64,000 nt of DNA from NCBI RefSeq assembly GCF_009746125.1, contig NZ_CP041352.1, positions 186,001 to 250,000 on the forward strand. The letters are read 5' to 3'. This stretch comes from Casimicrobium huifangae. GTDB lineage: Bacteria > Pseudomonadota > Gammaproteobacteria > Burkholderiales > Casimicrobiaceae. A model generated the notes under the pieces. It saw nothing but the letters and a program-made list of their open reading frames with translations. It was not told where the DNA came from and ran no database searches. Below, one piece after another: positions 43,781 to 58,206 of the stretch; position 1 is the stretch's first letter, and every line of letters begins with the position of its first letter. A program made the translations under genes and the position numbers.

Positions 43781-44854
43781 TCAGACCGGCAATGTGCGCA
43801 GCTCGTTGACCAGGAAACCCACCAGCGCCGGGTCGGCGTCTGGCGTAATGCCGTGGCCGAGGTTGGCGATGTAGCGACGCCGCGGGTCAAAGCCAGCCAA
43901 TGCAGCGGCAAGCTCGCGGCGGATGGTTGCCTCATCGGTGGTGAGCAGCAGCGGATCGAAATTGCCCTGCAACGTCACCCCGGGACCAACCGCCGCGCGG
44001 GCGCTGGCGAGATCGCTCTGCCAGTCCACACCCAGACCGAGCGGGGCACCGGCAGCGCCCGCCGGGCGCGCCGCCATGGCATCGAAGCTGTGCGCCGCGC
44101 CACGACTGAACATGATCACCGGCAGCGACGGGAACTCTGCGTTCAGGCGTGCCACGATCCGCTGCATGGGCGCCAGCGAATAGTCGCGGTACAACCTCGG
44201 CGCCAGTACGCCGCCCCAGGTGTCGAACAGCATCAGCGCATCGGCGCCGGCCTGCACTTGCCCGCGCAAGTACGCGGTGACAGCATCGACGTTGATGTCG
44301 AGTACCCGCTGGAAGAGATCGGGGCGCGACAGCAGCATGCGCCGGGTGATCGGGAAGCCGTCGCCCGAGCCGCCGCCTTCGATCATGTAACAAGCAAGCG
44401 TGAACGGGCTGCCGGAGAACCCGATCAGCGGCACCCGCTGCACGCCATTGCTGGTCAACGCGCGCTTGCACTCGGCGACAGCGTCGAACACGTATTGCAG
44501 CCTCACCATGTCGGGCACTGCCAGCGCCTTCACTGCAGCCTCATCGCGCAGCGGATGGGCGAACCTGGGCCCTTCGCCAACACCGAACGAGAGTCCGAGG
44601 CCCATCGCATCGGGCACCGTCAGGATGTCGGAAAACAGAATCGCCGCGTCGAGGTCGTAGCGGTCGAGCGGCTGCAACAGCACTTCGGCGCAGAACGACG
44701 GCGAATGGCAGAGATCGAGAAAGCTGCCCGCCCTGGCACGGGTAGCGCGGTACTCGGGCAGGTAGCGCCCGGCTTGCCGCATCAACCAGATCGGCGGGCG
44801 CGGCAGCACCTCGTCGGTGAAGGCGCGGAGGAAGAGATCGTTCTTGAAAGGCAT
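43781..44854 (-). CDS. hemE: Uroporphyrinogen decarboxylase
   Basis: A 357-residue haem-pathway enzyme that removes four carboxyl groups from uroporphyrinogen III. Family segments include RPPIWLMRQAGRYLPEY near the N-terminus, FSDILTVPDAMGL, FSGSPFTLACYMIEG and NLGHGITPDADP. The ATG at 44854 overlaps the upstream stop by one base (TAATG); a longer frame back to 45022 is a shadow of that gene. The C-terminus (LVNELRTLPV) is complete. Confidence 0.97.
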   Translation of the reverse strand: MPFKNDLFLRAFTDEVLPRPPIWLMRQAGRYLPEYRATRARAGSFLDLCHSPSFCAEVLLQPLDRYDLDAAILFSDILTVPDAMGLGLSFGVGEGPRFAHPLRDEAAVKALAVPDMVRLQYVFDAVAECKRALTSNGVQRVPLIGFSGSPFTLACYMIEGGGSGDGFPITRRMLLSRPDLFQRVLDINVDAVTAYLRGQVQAGADALMLFDTWGGVLAPRLYRDYSLAPMQRIVARLNAEFPSLPVIMFSRGAAHSFDAMAARPAGAAGAPLGLGVDWQSDLASARAAVGPGVTLQGNFDPLLLTTDEATIRRELAAALAGFDPRRRYIANLGHGITPDADPALVGFLVNELRTLPV

Positions 44855-45573
44855 TAGCGACGGACCAGCGTAAGCGTGCGGTTGGACCAGGACGGCGCGA
44901 CGCGCTTGAGGAAGTCGCGACCGACCACCGTGTTGGTCAGGCCGGGTTTCTCGCTGACGATGGCAGTGACACCGTAAACATCGACCGTGCCGATGCGGAT
45001 GGAATTGAGGGGCAACACCCAAGTCCGGTAAGTGGCGGGCTTGCCGTCCTTGTCCTTCGGTTCGACCACGGTCTTGATCTCCTTGCCGTCCTTGGTCTCG
45101 ATGATCGTCTGCTTCGGCGTGCGGTGCGTCTGCACCTTTTTGTCCTTGTACGGCAGGTTCAGGCGGTCGGCATCGGCAACCGGGATCACCGTAATGTCGG
45201 CGGCGCGATCGACCTCGCCCAGCACGTTGCCGCCGTTGAGCAGCACCGGTGTCATGTACTTGTTCTTCTGATCCGCCTTGATCTGATGGGTAATGAGGCC
45301 CTGCGTCTGCGAGTCCACTACGGCGATCTCGCCGACCCGCATCGCGTAAGGGAGGCCATTGAACTTGAACTGGGCGCCGTCGTCACGCACCTTTTCGAGC
45401 AGCAACCCTTCGTCGGTGAAGAGCCCCAGTCGGGCATCGCGACGCTCACCGTCAATGACGAACTGCGCGCCCGTCCGGGCATTGACCGACTTCAGCTGCA
45501 GGGTGGTCGCCGACGACGGCAGCGGCAACGCGAAGGCCGCCAGCAGCGGCAACACAAGTACTGAACGCCGCAT
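44854..45573 (-). CDS. Retropepsin-like (clan AA) protein with altered active site
   Basis: The protein has a signal peptide (MRRSVLVLPLLAAFALPLPS) followed by a domain like the TIGR02281-type aspartic proteases. The usual catalytic DTGA reads DRAAD in LGEVDRAADITVIPVADADRL, while the rest of the strand and the later NTVVGRDFLKR segment are family-like. It is therefore probably not a working protease. The start is uncertain: the ATG at 45573 gives the best signal peptide; 45606 and 45615 are alternatives. Its stop overlaps the hemE start. Confidence 0.7.
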   Translation of the reverse strand: MRRSVLVLPLLAAFALPLPSSATTLQLKSVNARTGAQFVIDGERRDARLGLFTDEGLLLEKVRDDGAQFKFNGLPYAMRVGEIAVVDSQTQGLITHQIKADQKNKYMTPVLLNGGNVLGEVDRAADITVIPVADADRLNLPYKDKKVQTHRTPKQTIIETKDGKEIKTVVEPKDKDGKPATYRTWVLPLNSIRIGTVDVYGVTAIVSEKPGLTNTVVGRDFLKRVAPSWSNRTLTLVRR

Positions 45574-45806
45574 AAAAGCGGCGCCGGGGAACAGGCGGGA
45601 AATCATGGATCGCATGCTAATACGTGGCGCTGAGACGCGGTTGACCCGCCGCAACGCCTGACGTTCCAGCGAGATCAGCTTTTTGTAGAAAAGCCCATCC
45701 GAACGGGGCTTAAAGCGTCAAAATCGAATTTATCGACATTCAATGAATTCGGCCTGAATGCCCAATTCGCGTGCGGCATTCAGACCAAAGCCGCATACCC
45801 GCCAGC

Positions 45807-47288
45807 CTATCGCGGCAGCGTCGATGAACCCATCAGGAAAGCGTCCACCGCGCGGGCGCACTGGCGTCCTTCGCGGATCGCCCACACCACCAGCGACTGG
45901 CCACGGCGCATGTCACCAGCCGCGAATACTTTCGCCACGTTGGTCTCGTACGCCATCGGCGCGCCTTGGGCGTGGCCTTCGTCGGTGTGCGCCTTGGCGT
46001 TGCCACGATGGTCGCGCTCGACGCCGAAGGCCTCCAGAACACCAGCAACCGGATGCACAAAGCCCATCGCCAGCAGCACAAGATCGGCCTTCATCTCCCA
46101 CTCGCTGCCCGGCACCTCGGTCATCTTGCCGTCTTTCCACTCGACGCGCGCGGCCTTGAGGCCGGTCACCTTGCCATCCTTGCCGACCAGCGCCTTGGTC
46201 GTGACCGACCAGTCGCGCGAGGCGCCTTCTTCGTGGCTCGACGAGGTGCGCATCTTCAGCGGCCAATTCGGCCACACCATCGGCTTGTTTTCCTTCTCCG
46301 GCGGTTGCGGCATCAGTTCGAACTGCGTCACGCTGGCCGCGCCGTGGCGGTTGGAGGTGCCGACGCAGTCGCTGCCAGTGTCGCCGCCGCCGATCACGAC
46401 GACGTGCTTGCCTTTGGCCGAAATCACGTCGATCTTGTCGCCCGCGTTCACCTTGTTTTGCAGCGGCAGGAACTCCATCGCGTAGTGCACGCCGGAAAGT
46501 TCGCGGCCAGGCACCGGCAGATCACGCGGGTGCTCCGCGCCGCCGGCGAGAACCACGGCGTCAAATTCGGCTTGCAGTGCAGCCGGCGAGATCGTCTCGG
46601 CGGCGTCGTTGCCCACGCCCACAGGCAGTTTGGCGTCGGTGATCATCACCCCGGTCCGGAACACCACCCCTTCGTCCTGCATCTGCGCGACACGGCGATC
46701 GATGTGCGACTTCTCCATCTTGAAATCCGGGATGCCGTAGCGCAGCAGGCCACCGATGCGGCTGGACTTCTCGAACACGGTCACGGCATGCCCGACGCGC
46801 GCGAGCTGCTGTGCTGCTGCGAGCCCTGCCGGCCCGGAGCCGACGACAGCGACTTTCTTGCCGGTCTTCGTGCTGGCCACCTGCGGCGCAATCCAGCCTT
46901 CTTCCCAGCCCTTGTCGACGATGAAGTGCTCGATCGACTTGATGCCAACGGCGTCGTTGTTGATGTTCAGCGTGCACGCTGCCTCGCAGGGCGCCGGGCA
47001 GACGCGACCGGTGAACTCGGGGAAGTTGTTGGTGCTGTGCAGCGTGTCGAGCGCCTGCCGGTAGTTGCCGCGAAAGACAAGATCGTTCCAGTCGGGAATG
47101 ATGTTGTTGATCGGGCAGCCGGTCTGGCAGAACGGGATGCCGCAGTCCATGCAGCGCGCGCCCTGCTGTTTGGCTTCATCGTCCTTCAGCGTGACGACGA
47201 ATTCGCGATAGTGACCAATGCGGGACTTCGGTGCCTCAGCGGCTTCGCTCAGGCGTTGAAATTCCATGAATCCGGTGATTTTTCCCAC
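45807..47288 (-). CDS. gltD: Glutamate synthase small subunit
   Basis: The 493 residues carry NADPH-dependent electron input for glutamate synthase. N-terminal Cys groups for the [4Fe-4S] clusters ([14 protein letters not shown] and CPAPCEAAC), an FAD-binding [15 protein letters not shown] and an NADPH-binding [14 protein letters not shown] are present. It lies 18 bases after a small DUF1272 gene and is co-oriented with gltB. Confidence 0.96.
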   Translation of the reverse strand: MGKITGFMEFQRLSEAAEAPKSRIGHYREFVVTLKDDEAKQQGARCMDCGIPFCQTGCPINNIIPDWNDLVFRGNYRQALDTLHSTNNFPEFTGRVCPAPCEAACTLNINNDAVGIKSIEHFIVDKGWEEGWIAPQVASTKTGKKVAVVGSGPAGLAAAQQLARVGHAVTVFEKSSRIGGLLRYGIPDFKMEKSHIDRRVAQMQDEGVVFRTGVMITDAKLPVGVGNDAAETISPAALQAEFDAVVLAGGAEHPRDLPVPGRELSGVHYAMEFLPLQNKVNAGDKIDVISAKGKHVVVIGGGDTGSDCVGTSNRHGAASVTQFELMPQPPEKENKPMVWPNWPLKMRTSSSHEEGASRDWSVTTKALVGKDGKVTGLKAARVEWKDGKMTEVPGSEWEMKADLVLLAMGFVHPVAGVLEAFGVERDHRGNAKAHTDEGHAQGAPMAYETNVAKVFAAGDMRRGQSLVVWAIREGRQCARAVDAFLMGSSTLPR

Positions 47289-47306
47289 GGTGTGACTCGT
47301 TTCGGT

Positions 47307-47558
47307 TCAGGCTGCCGTCCGCAGGCAGCCATCGGGTTTGTAGATGCGCTCAATGGACGGGGGATATTTCCCCAGTTTCGACGCCGGGCGGCGGGGCCGG
47401 CGCACCAGCTCGCCGCCGCAGTTCGGGCAAACGTTGGCCAGCCGCTCGTCCGCGCAGTGTGCGCAGAAGGTGCACTCGAACGTGCAGATGCGTGCATCCA
47501 TCGATTCGTTGGGCAAATCGGCGTTGCAGCATTCGCAGTTCGGACGGATGTCGAGCAT
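47307..47558 (-). CDS. DUF1272-family zinc-binding small protein between gltB and gltD
   Basis: An 83-residue protein with CECC, CTFECTFC, CAHC and CPNC groups, enough for one or two zinc sites, typical of DUF1272. It has gaps of 21 and 18 bases to gltB and gltD, so it is in the glutamate synthase operon. The family's role is unknown. Confidence 0.85.
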   Translation of the reverse strand: MLDIRPNCECCNADLPNESMDARICTFECTFCAHCADERLANVCPNCGGELVRRPRRPASKLGKYPPSIERIYKPDGCLRTAA

Positions 47559-47579
47559 GGCTGGTTGTGTCTAGGGCGG

Positions 47580-52283
<4,704 letters not shown>

Positions 52284-52499
52284 TGTGACACTCCAGAAAG
52301 ACTCAGGCAGGCGATCGACGCAACTTCCCCACCGCGAGGCGTGGTTCGTTTGAAACCGGTCGATGCTGAAACGGTATAGTTTTATTCGCGGGCCGCATAG
52401 TTTATCGAAAAAGCCAAATTGCTGCAATGCGGCGTAATGTTGTTTTGCTGCCCGTGTGGGATGATGTCGGCAACGTAGGGCTTGCACCATGCCATTGTC

Positions 52500-52529
52500 T
52501 TGCGGTTAAATCTAGAAGTTGCTTATAAA
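52500..52529 (+). promoter_or_regulatory. Weak sigma-70-like promoter before the Ig-like lipoprotein
   Basis: TTGCGG (52500-52505) and TATAAA (52524-52529) with an 18-base spacer lie 54 bases before the predicted start. Confidence 0.35.
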
Positions 52530-52582
52530 GTATTGATTGCGCGTCTGTTTTGCGTGCACATCAGAGCCAGAAAGGGTCAAAC

Positions 52583-53983
52583 GTGATTTCAATGAAAACG
52601 TCAATCAAGTCGCTGGCAACAGTGGCTTTGCTGTCGGTGCTCGCACTGATCGCTGGCTGTGGCGGTGGTGGCGCAAAAGACCCGTTTGCCACGACACCGG
52701 TACCAGCACTGATTGTCAGCCCAGGCACGCTGAACGTGTATTCGGGAACGCCGGCTGTAGTCACTATCAACAGCGGCGTCGGTCCGTTCCAGGTCTTCAG
52801 CTCGGATTCGGTGGTGTTACCGGTGACGCAAGTCGTCTCGGGTGCGGCAATTACGTTGACGGCGAATTCTGTAGAAGCGGAGAAGGCAGTAACACTCACC
52901 GTGCGTGACGCCTACAACCAGGCGACCTCTGTGAGCGTCACTGTGAAGCCGTCTCCGCTGCTTGGCACGCTGACTATTACACCCCGTACTTCGTCGCCGT
53001 GCGGCGCCGTTGCTACTTCCACCCTGCCGGCATCCATTTGTTCCGGAGAAACTGCCACGGCGAGTATCCTGCTGCGCGGCGCCAACACACTGCCGCTTCC
53101 CAATCGTCAGGTTCGTTTTGACGTGCTGCAAGGACCTTACAACTTTGTTCTGGACCAAGCGGGAACAATCCTCGCAAAGACGGCAACGGTCGTAACAGAT
53201 CAGAACGGCCTGGCCATTGTGACTGTCAAAGCTGACAATGTGATTCCGTCGCAGGCAGTACTGATCCGCGCGACCGACTTGACCAGCGGCAATCGGGTTG
53301 ATGGGACCTTTACGATCATCGAGCTGACCAATGGCTCCGCTGTGCTCAGCGTTGTCCCGCAAAAGTACACGGTCAAAGGCGTTTACAAGAACGAATGCCC
53401 GTCCAGCACTGCTGACTATGTGATTTATGGTGGAACGCCTCCCTACACTGTAACCACAGGCTTGCCGGTATTCATGACGTTGAGCGTGCCGGGATCATCC
53501 GGACAAACGGTGATCGTCAACCGTTCTGCTGGCATCTTCACCGCGAGCAATAGCGCGGCGTTGACGTGCAGCGCCTACTCGGCCCCAATAACGATCACCG
53601 ACGTTGCCGGCCGGACCATTACTGCGTCTTATGACGTAGAACCTGGCACGCAGGACCGTCCGACCCCGCCGACGCCTGATGCGCTGTCAATTTCGCCTCC
53701 GAGCATGACCATCCTTGCGAACGCCGGCACCTGCACCCCCGTAAGTGGCACGCGCACGGTCCGATTCAGCGTGACGGGCGGTACTCCGGCTTATCGTGTT
53801 GGTGCGTCGCAGCCCGGGTTCACTGCCACGTTGTTGGCGGATGGGCAGACGCTGGAATTGAGTTGGTCAACTTTGGCCACGTTCCCGCCGGGAAGTACTG
53901 GTTTCCCGGCTGGTACGTCGGTCAATGCCATCGTGCTCGATTCCGCTGGCAAGGTGGTGTCAGCGACGCTGACTTGTCAGTAG
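52583..53983 (+). CDS. Lipoprotein with Ig-like repeats
   Basis: The protein of about 466 residues has a lipoprotein signal (ALIAGC near residue 28) followed by a Gly-rich linker and several beta-rich units typical of bacterial Ig-like domains (for example TVVTDQNGLAIVTVKADN). A GTG at 52583 has AAAGGG 6 bases upstream and is preferred; an in-frame ATG at 52592 is possible. Several Cys residues may form disulfides. It is probably a surface or periplasmic adhesion or scaffold protein; no enzyme motif is seen. Confidence 0.75.
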   Translation: MISMKTSIKSLATVALLSVLALIAGCGGGGAKDPFATTPVPALIVSPGTLNVYSGTPAVVTINSGVGPFQVFSSDSVVLPVTQVVSGAAITLTANSVEAEKAVTLTVRDAYNQATSVSVTVKPSPLLGTLTITPRTSSPCGAVATSTLPASICSGETATASILLRGANTLPLPNRQVRFDVLQGPYNFVLDQAGTILAKTATVVTDQNGLAIVTVKADNVIPSQAVLIRATDLTSGNRVDGTFTIIELTNGSAVLSVVPQKYTVKGVYKNECPSSTADYVIYGGTPPYTVTTGLPVFMTLSVPGSSGQTVIVNRSAGIFTASNSAALTCSAYSAPITITDVAGRTITASYDVEPGTQDRPTPPTPDALSISPPSMTILANAGTCTPVSGTRTVRFSVTGGTPAYRVGASQPGFTATLLADGQTLELSWSTLATFPPGSTGFPAGTSVNAIVLDSAGKVVSATLTCQ

Positions 53984-54001
53984 ACTAGTCAAAGGAGTGC
54001 A

Positions 54002-54031
54002 AACGGCGCCAATTGCCTGGCGCCGTTTTTT
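54002..54031 (+). terminator. Terminator after the Ig-like lipoprotein
   Basis: AACGGCGCCA and TGGCGCCGTT pair across a six-base loop and are followed by T residues. Confidence 0.85.
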
Positions 54032-54154
54032 ATTTCGGCGCCGAAGATTTTGATTGGCGCCACAGTGGTGGAACTGTCCCGAACTGTTACTGCTGCATAG
54101 TGTGCGCACAAGCTGGCGCCGAAATGGCGGCGTCAGCGCCTGGTAGCAAGTAAT

Positions 54155-54760
54155 CTATTTCTCGCCGCCTGATGGCGCCTCGATGGGCCGTGGTACTGCG
54201 CTTGGCAGGATGGAATCGGACGCAGTCGCGCTGCTGCCTAGACACGCGACGATTTCCGCAACGACTGCGCTTGGTCGATCGCGATACGATTCCACAACAT
54301 GGTGCGCAGTTTCCCGGTATAGGGGGTGGCGATACTCGTACAGCTGCCGTAATCTCGCAAGCGGATCGGTCACCATCAACAGAGGGCGATCACGATTACG
54401 GCGTACGCGCTCGAAAGACGTCTCGGGCGAGGAGTGCAGATAGAACGTGGTGCCGCGCGAGCGCAACACACGTCTGCTGTCCGCGTAAAGTACTGCACCG
54501 CCACCCGTGCCCAGCACCAGGCCATCTCGCCGCGTCAGTTCGTCAATCATCGCTGCTTCCCGTGCCCGGAATGCGGCTTCGCCTTCGATCTCAAATATTG
54601 TTGAGACACTAACTCCCGTGCGGCGCTCAAGTTCGTGGTCCGAGTCGATAAATGGCAAACCAAGTCGCTTGGCAAGCATCTGGCCGATGGTTGTCTTGCC
54701 AGACCCCATCAGGCCAATCAGGAATACGTTCCGGGAGTTCAAGGTGCGCGCCGTTAGCAT
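54155..54760 (-). CDS. aroK: Shikimate kinase
   Basis: A 201-residue kinase of the shikimate pathway. Walker A GLMGSGKTT is at residues 16-24, the shikimate-binding DSDHELERR follows, and GTGGGAV and the lid RDRPLL are present. It follows pilQ in the usual betaproteobacterial order, but a strong terminator lies between them. The C-terminus has about 25 extra residues. Confidence 0.95.
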   Translation of the reverse strand: MLTARTLNSRNVFLIGLMGSGKTTIGQMLAKRLGLPFIDSDHELERRTGVSVSTIFEIEGEAAFRAREAAMIDELTRRDGLVLGTGGGAVLYADSRRVLRSRGTTFYLHSSPETSFERVRRNRDRPLLMVTDPLARLRQLYEYRHPLYRETAHHVVESYRDRPSAVVAEIVACLGSSATASDSILPSAVPRPIEAPSGGEK

Positions 54761-54766
54761 GAGCCC

Positions 54767-54797
54767 AAAAAAAAGCGCGGCTTGGCCGCGCTTTTTG
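54767..54797 (-). terminator. Terminator between pilQ and aroK
   Basis: An 11-base-pair stem (54771-54781 with 54785-54795) and a three-base loop precede a run of T on the minus strand. It lies just upstream of the aroK ATG, so pil transcripts end there or are attenuated. Confidence 0.85.
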
Positions 54798-54812
54798 CCA
54801 GACCGTATTAGA

Positions 54813-57044
54813 TCAGTTCACAGTACCAGTCGAGTCCGTGATGATTCGCGGCGTCAGGAAGATCAACAGTTCCTGCTTGTCGGTGCCGCGATTGGTTCTT
54901 TTGAAGAGGTTGCCCACCGCCGGCAGATCGCCCAGGACTGGTACCTTGTCTGTCGAGTCAGTGATCACTTCTTCATAGATTCCACCCAACACAGCCGTAT
55001 CCCCGTTGTTGACAATCACCTTGGTCGATACGCGGCGCGTATTGACGATCGGACTGCCATCCTGAAAGCCCGCGATTGAGTCTTTGGTGACATCCACATC
55101 AAGAATTACGCGGCCATCCGGCGTGATTTGTGGCGTTACGTCAAGACCAAGTACAGCGCGAATAGTGACGACGGACGACTGGCCACCGACGCCACCGGAC
55201 ACGCGTAACTTGAATTCCTGACCTTGAGAAATCGAAGACTTAGTGTTGTTGGTGGCAACCACTCGGGGGCTGGAAATTACCTTCCCACGGTTCGCCGCCT
55301 CAGCTGCGGAAAGCTCGAGATTGACCAGATTGCCATTGCCAAGATTGAGAAAAGTCATCGCCAAGGTGCCCGCTGGATTGCTAACCGGCAGGTTCACGTT
55401 GTAGGGCACGGAGTTGATGTACTCCCCGGTCAAAGCTCCGGTCTGAGTGTCAGGTTTGATGCGCCAGTAGTAGCTGGATGGCGAAAAGCCAGTCGCTATG
55501 CCTGTGCCAGGTACGTTGGCCTGATTAGGGTCCGCAATCGGGGTGCCGGTGATGCCAATGTTGCGGCCATTGTTGTACACGCCGGCACCGATGCCGAAGC
55601 GGGCCCCGAGCTGACGGCTGAATTTGTCATCCGCAATGACGACCCGAGCCTCAATCAATACTTGTTTGACCGAGATGTCAATCCTCTGGATGAGAGCACG
55701 TACTTCTGCCAACTTCGCTGGCGTGTCTTGTACTATGACCATGTTTGTGCGCGCATCAATTGTCGCGCTACCTCGTTTGGAGAGTACCCCTCCACCACTA
55801 CCACCCGAGGAGGCGCCGCTTTGCCCCCCTCCTCCCGCACCTGGTAGCAACATCCGGCGCACATCATCAGCCTTCTGGTAATTCAACTGGAAAATCTCGG
55901 TGCGCAACGGCTCAATATCAGCAACCTGAGCTTTCGCCTCCAGTTCCTGCTTCTCCTTAAGTGCCAACTCTTCTTTGGGGGCGATCCAGACTACATTGCC
56001 GTTCTTCCGCATGTCCAGCGAACGAGCCTGCATGACCAGATCAAGTGCCTGATCCCAAGGTACGTCCTTCAACCGCAAGGTCACATTGCCGGTAACTGTG
56101 TCCGACACGATGATGTTGAGCCCGGTAAAGTCACCGATTACCTGCAACACCGACCGCACAGCGATGTCCTGGAAATTCAGTGACAGCTTCTCCCCCTTGT
56201 AACCCGGCCGCGATCCCTGTGTCAGCTTGTTCGGGTCTTCGACAATCGGCTTGACCTCGATGATCAATCGGTTGTCCGTCTGATAAGCCGAATGCTCCCA
56301 CAGGCCTTTGGGCTCAATAACCATGCGGGTGTTGTTGCCCTGAGTGAATGTATCGACCAGCACTACAGGGGTGCCGAAGTCCGATACGTCCAGTTTGCGC
56401 TCCAGATTGCGCGGCACCTGGGTGCGCAGGAAGTCAACGATCAATACCTTGCCTTGCGGTTTGATGTCGATGCCAGAATTCGCATCCGACAAGTCGACGA
56501 TCACCCGACCTTCGCCAGCCTGACCACGGCGAAAGTCGACATCACGCAACGCGAACGTTGCACCTTCGGTCTTGGTCGACGCCGTGAATCGCCCGGTCTC
56601 TGGCGCTGAGTCAGTGACGGCCGTGCCCGGCGCGTCAAACAGAGTGACGGCAAACTTGTTGCCTTCCGACTTCACCTCATACGATTGAGACTTGACAAGA
56701 TTGAGCACGACGCGGGTACGCCCTTGAGCTTGCACCACGTTGTAGCTTCGCAGCACCGAGTCGGTCACTTCATTGGTCGCCTTGCCAACACTCGTCGTAT
56801 TTGCGAAGTCGAGCACAAGCCGGGGCGGTGTCGCGATTGCGAAGACCGATGGCGCCGCCGCCAACGGCGTTTTCAGCGCGAAAGTGAGTGTCGTGCGTCC
56901 AGCGGCGCCCTTGGCGACCGCGACATCCTCAATGACGTTCTGTGCCGATGCCGCTGTACTTAGCGCGAAAGCACCCCACAATGCCATGACGAACGACGCC
57001 CGGCTCCCTTTGCGAAACGCACGCAATAGTTGAGTGACGTTCAT
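54813..57044 (-). CDS. pilQ: Type IV pilus secretin PilQ
   Basis: The 743-residue outer-membrane secretin through which the pilus passes. It has a signal peptide, AMIN domains (about 35-260), secretin N domains (about 290-450) with a Gly/Ser-rich loop near residue 395, and the C-terminal secretin domain with VPVLGDLPAVGNLFKR. The ATG overlaps the pilP stop. Its length is typical. Confidence 0.96.
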   Translation of the reverse strand: MNVTQLLRAFRKGSRASFVMALWGAFALSTAASAQNVIEDVAVAKGAAGRTTLTFALKTPLAAAPSVFAIATPPRLVLDFANTTSVGKATNEVTDSVLRSYNVVQAQGRTRVVLNLVKSQSYEVKSEGNKFAVTLFDAPGTAVTDSAPETGRFTASTKTEGATFALRDVDFRRGQAGEGRVIVDLSDANSGIDIKPQGKVLIVDFLRTQVPRNLERKLDVSDFGTPVVLVDTFTQGNNTRMVIEPKGLWEHSAYQTDNRLIIEVKPIVEDPNKLTQGSRPGYKGEKLSLNFQDIAVRSVLQVIGDFTGLNIIVSDTVTGNVTLRLKDVPWDQALDLVMQARSLDMRKNGNVVWIAPKEELALKEKQELEAKAQVADIEPLRTEIFQLNYQKADDVRRMLLPGAGGGGQSGASSGGSGGGVLSKRGSATIDARTNMVIVQDTPAKLAEVRALIQRIDISVKQVLIEARVVIADDKFSRQLGARFGIGAGVYNNGRNIGITGTPIADPNQANVPGTGIATGFSPSSYYWRIKPDTQTGALTGEYINSVPYNVNLPVSNPAGTLAMTFLNLGNGNLVNLELSAAEAANRGKVISSPRVVATNNTKSSISQGQEFKLRVSGGVGGQSSVVTIRAVLGLDVTPQITPDGRVILDVDVTKDSIAGFQDGSPIVNTRRVSTKVIVNNGDTAVLGGIYEEVITDSTDKVPVLGDLPAVGNLFKRTNRGTDKQELLIFLTPRIITDSTGTVN

Positions 57045-57565
57045 TTCTTTTGCTCCCGCTCTTGCAGCATGATCTTCGTTTGACGCTCGGCCCAGTCACC
57101 TGCGCCATCCTGAAACAGTTCTTTCAAATTGATCTCGCCCTCGGAGATGGTGGTGATTACCCCGAAGTTCTGTCCGACATAGTTCCCTTGCCGCACCTGG
57201 AAGACCCGGTTGTCATTGGCCTTGATCAGGCCGATCATCGCTTGCCCCTTTTGCAGGGTGCCAACCATCTTCAACGTCTCCAGCGGGAAGGCTTCCAGGG
57301 CCTCCTTGCGTCGGGTCATGTCGGGTCCGCGTGCCCCTTTTCCGGTTTCAATCTTTCGCGGCTTGAAGGGATCCGCCTGGTCGAAAGCGTTGTAGGTAAA
57401 CGCTTCGTAGGGACGCATTGCAGGGATGGGTTCAATCTTGCCGCGTGATGCAGCCCCCTGATCTTTCATCCATGCTCGCAGGTCATCGTCTTCGCCACCG
57501 CCGCAGCCGGCGAGTAGCAGGATGACCGCTGCGCACAGTCCCCCGGTAAGCAAGCGAGCATTCAT
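57041..57565 (-). CDS. pilP: Type IV pilus assembly lipoprotein PilP
   Basis: A 174-residue lipoprotein (lipobox LLLAGC, Cys at about 21) with the PilP beta-domain that links the inner-membrane PilN/PilO complex to PilQ. Segments AMIGLIKANDNRVFQVRQGNYVGQ and GVITTISEGEINLKE are typical. Overlaps pilQ and pilO by 4 bases each. Confidence 0.95.
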   Translation of the reverse strand: MNARLLTGGLCAAVILLLAGCGGGEDDDLRAWMKDQGAASRGKIEPIPAMRPYEAFTYNAFDQADPFKPRKIETGKGARGPDMTRRKEALEAFPLETLKMVGTLQKGQAMIGLIKANDNRVFQVRQGNYVGQNFGVITTISEGEINLKELFQDGAGDWAERQTKIMLQEREQKK

Positions 57566-58197
57566 TTCTTCGGCGCCTTCTGCGCATCCTTGGCCTTGCG
57601 CTGGGCGGCGACTTCCTCGTCGTCGAGGTAGCGGAAGGTCTTGGCCACGGCCTCCATGGTGAGCACCATGTCCTTCGGATCCTTGTTCGTAATCGCGATG
57701 TCGTTCAGCGTAACGATGCGCGAAAGCTGCGAAACATCGCTGGCAAACGCGCCAATGTCGTGGTAATTGCCAGTGACACGCACATCGACCGGCAGCTCGG
57801 CGTAGAAGTCCTGTAGCCGCTCCTGGCTAGGTTTGAAGAGTTCAAACTGCAAGCCGCGACCCAGACCCGCCTGGTTGATGTCGGAAAGCAAAGCGTCCAT
57901 CTCGCTCTTGCTGGGCAACTGGCGCAACAAGGCGCCAAACTGCTGCTCAACTTCTTTTAACTGCTGGATGTGAAGATCGAGATTGATCGCCTGTGCTTTT
58001 TTTGCTGTGTATTCCTGACGCAGCGTTTGTTCCTGGTTTTGTTTGCCCTCGAGTTCCTCGTACTGTGGCATCCACCCGAAATAAGCAGCAGCGCCAAGCA
58101 ACACCAGAATCAGCAGCAAGACCGCTGCAATCTTTGCCGGGAGAGGCCAGACCCCGATGTCACGCGGGTTCAGGCGTCGGATTTCGTCTAAAGTCAT
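57562..58197 (-). CDS. pilO: Type IV pilus alignment protein PilO
   Basis: A 211-residue inner-membrane protein with one TM helix (about 24-45), a coiled-coil region and a ferredoxin-like periplasmic domain (ELPVDVRVTGNYHDIGAFAS). It pairs with PilN. It starts 9 bases after the pilN stop and overlaps pilP. Confidence 0.95.
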   Translation of the reverse strand: MTLDEIRRLNPRDIGVWPLPAKIAAVLLLILVLLGAAAYFGWMPQYEELEGKQNQEQTLRQEYTAKKAQAINLDLHIQQLKEVEQQFGALLRQLPSKSEMDALLSDINQAGLGRGLQFELFKPSQERLQDFYAELPVDVRVTGNYHDIGAFASDVSQLSRIVTLNDIAITNKDPKDMVLTMEAVAKTFRYLDDEEVAAQRKAKDAQKAPKK

Positions 58198-58206
58198 AGC
58201 TGCGCC

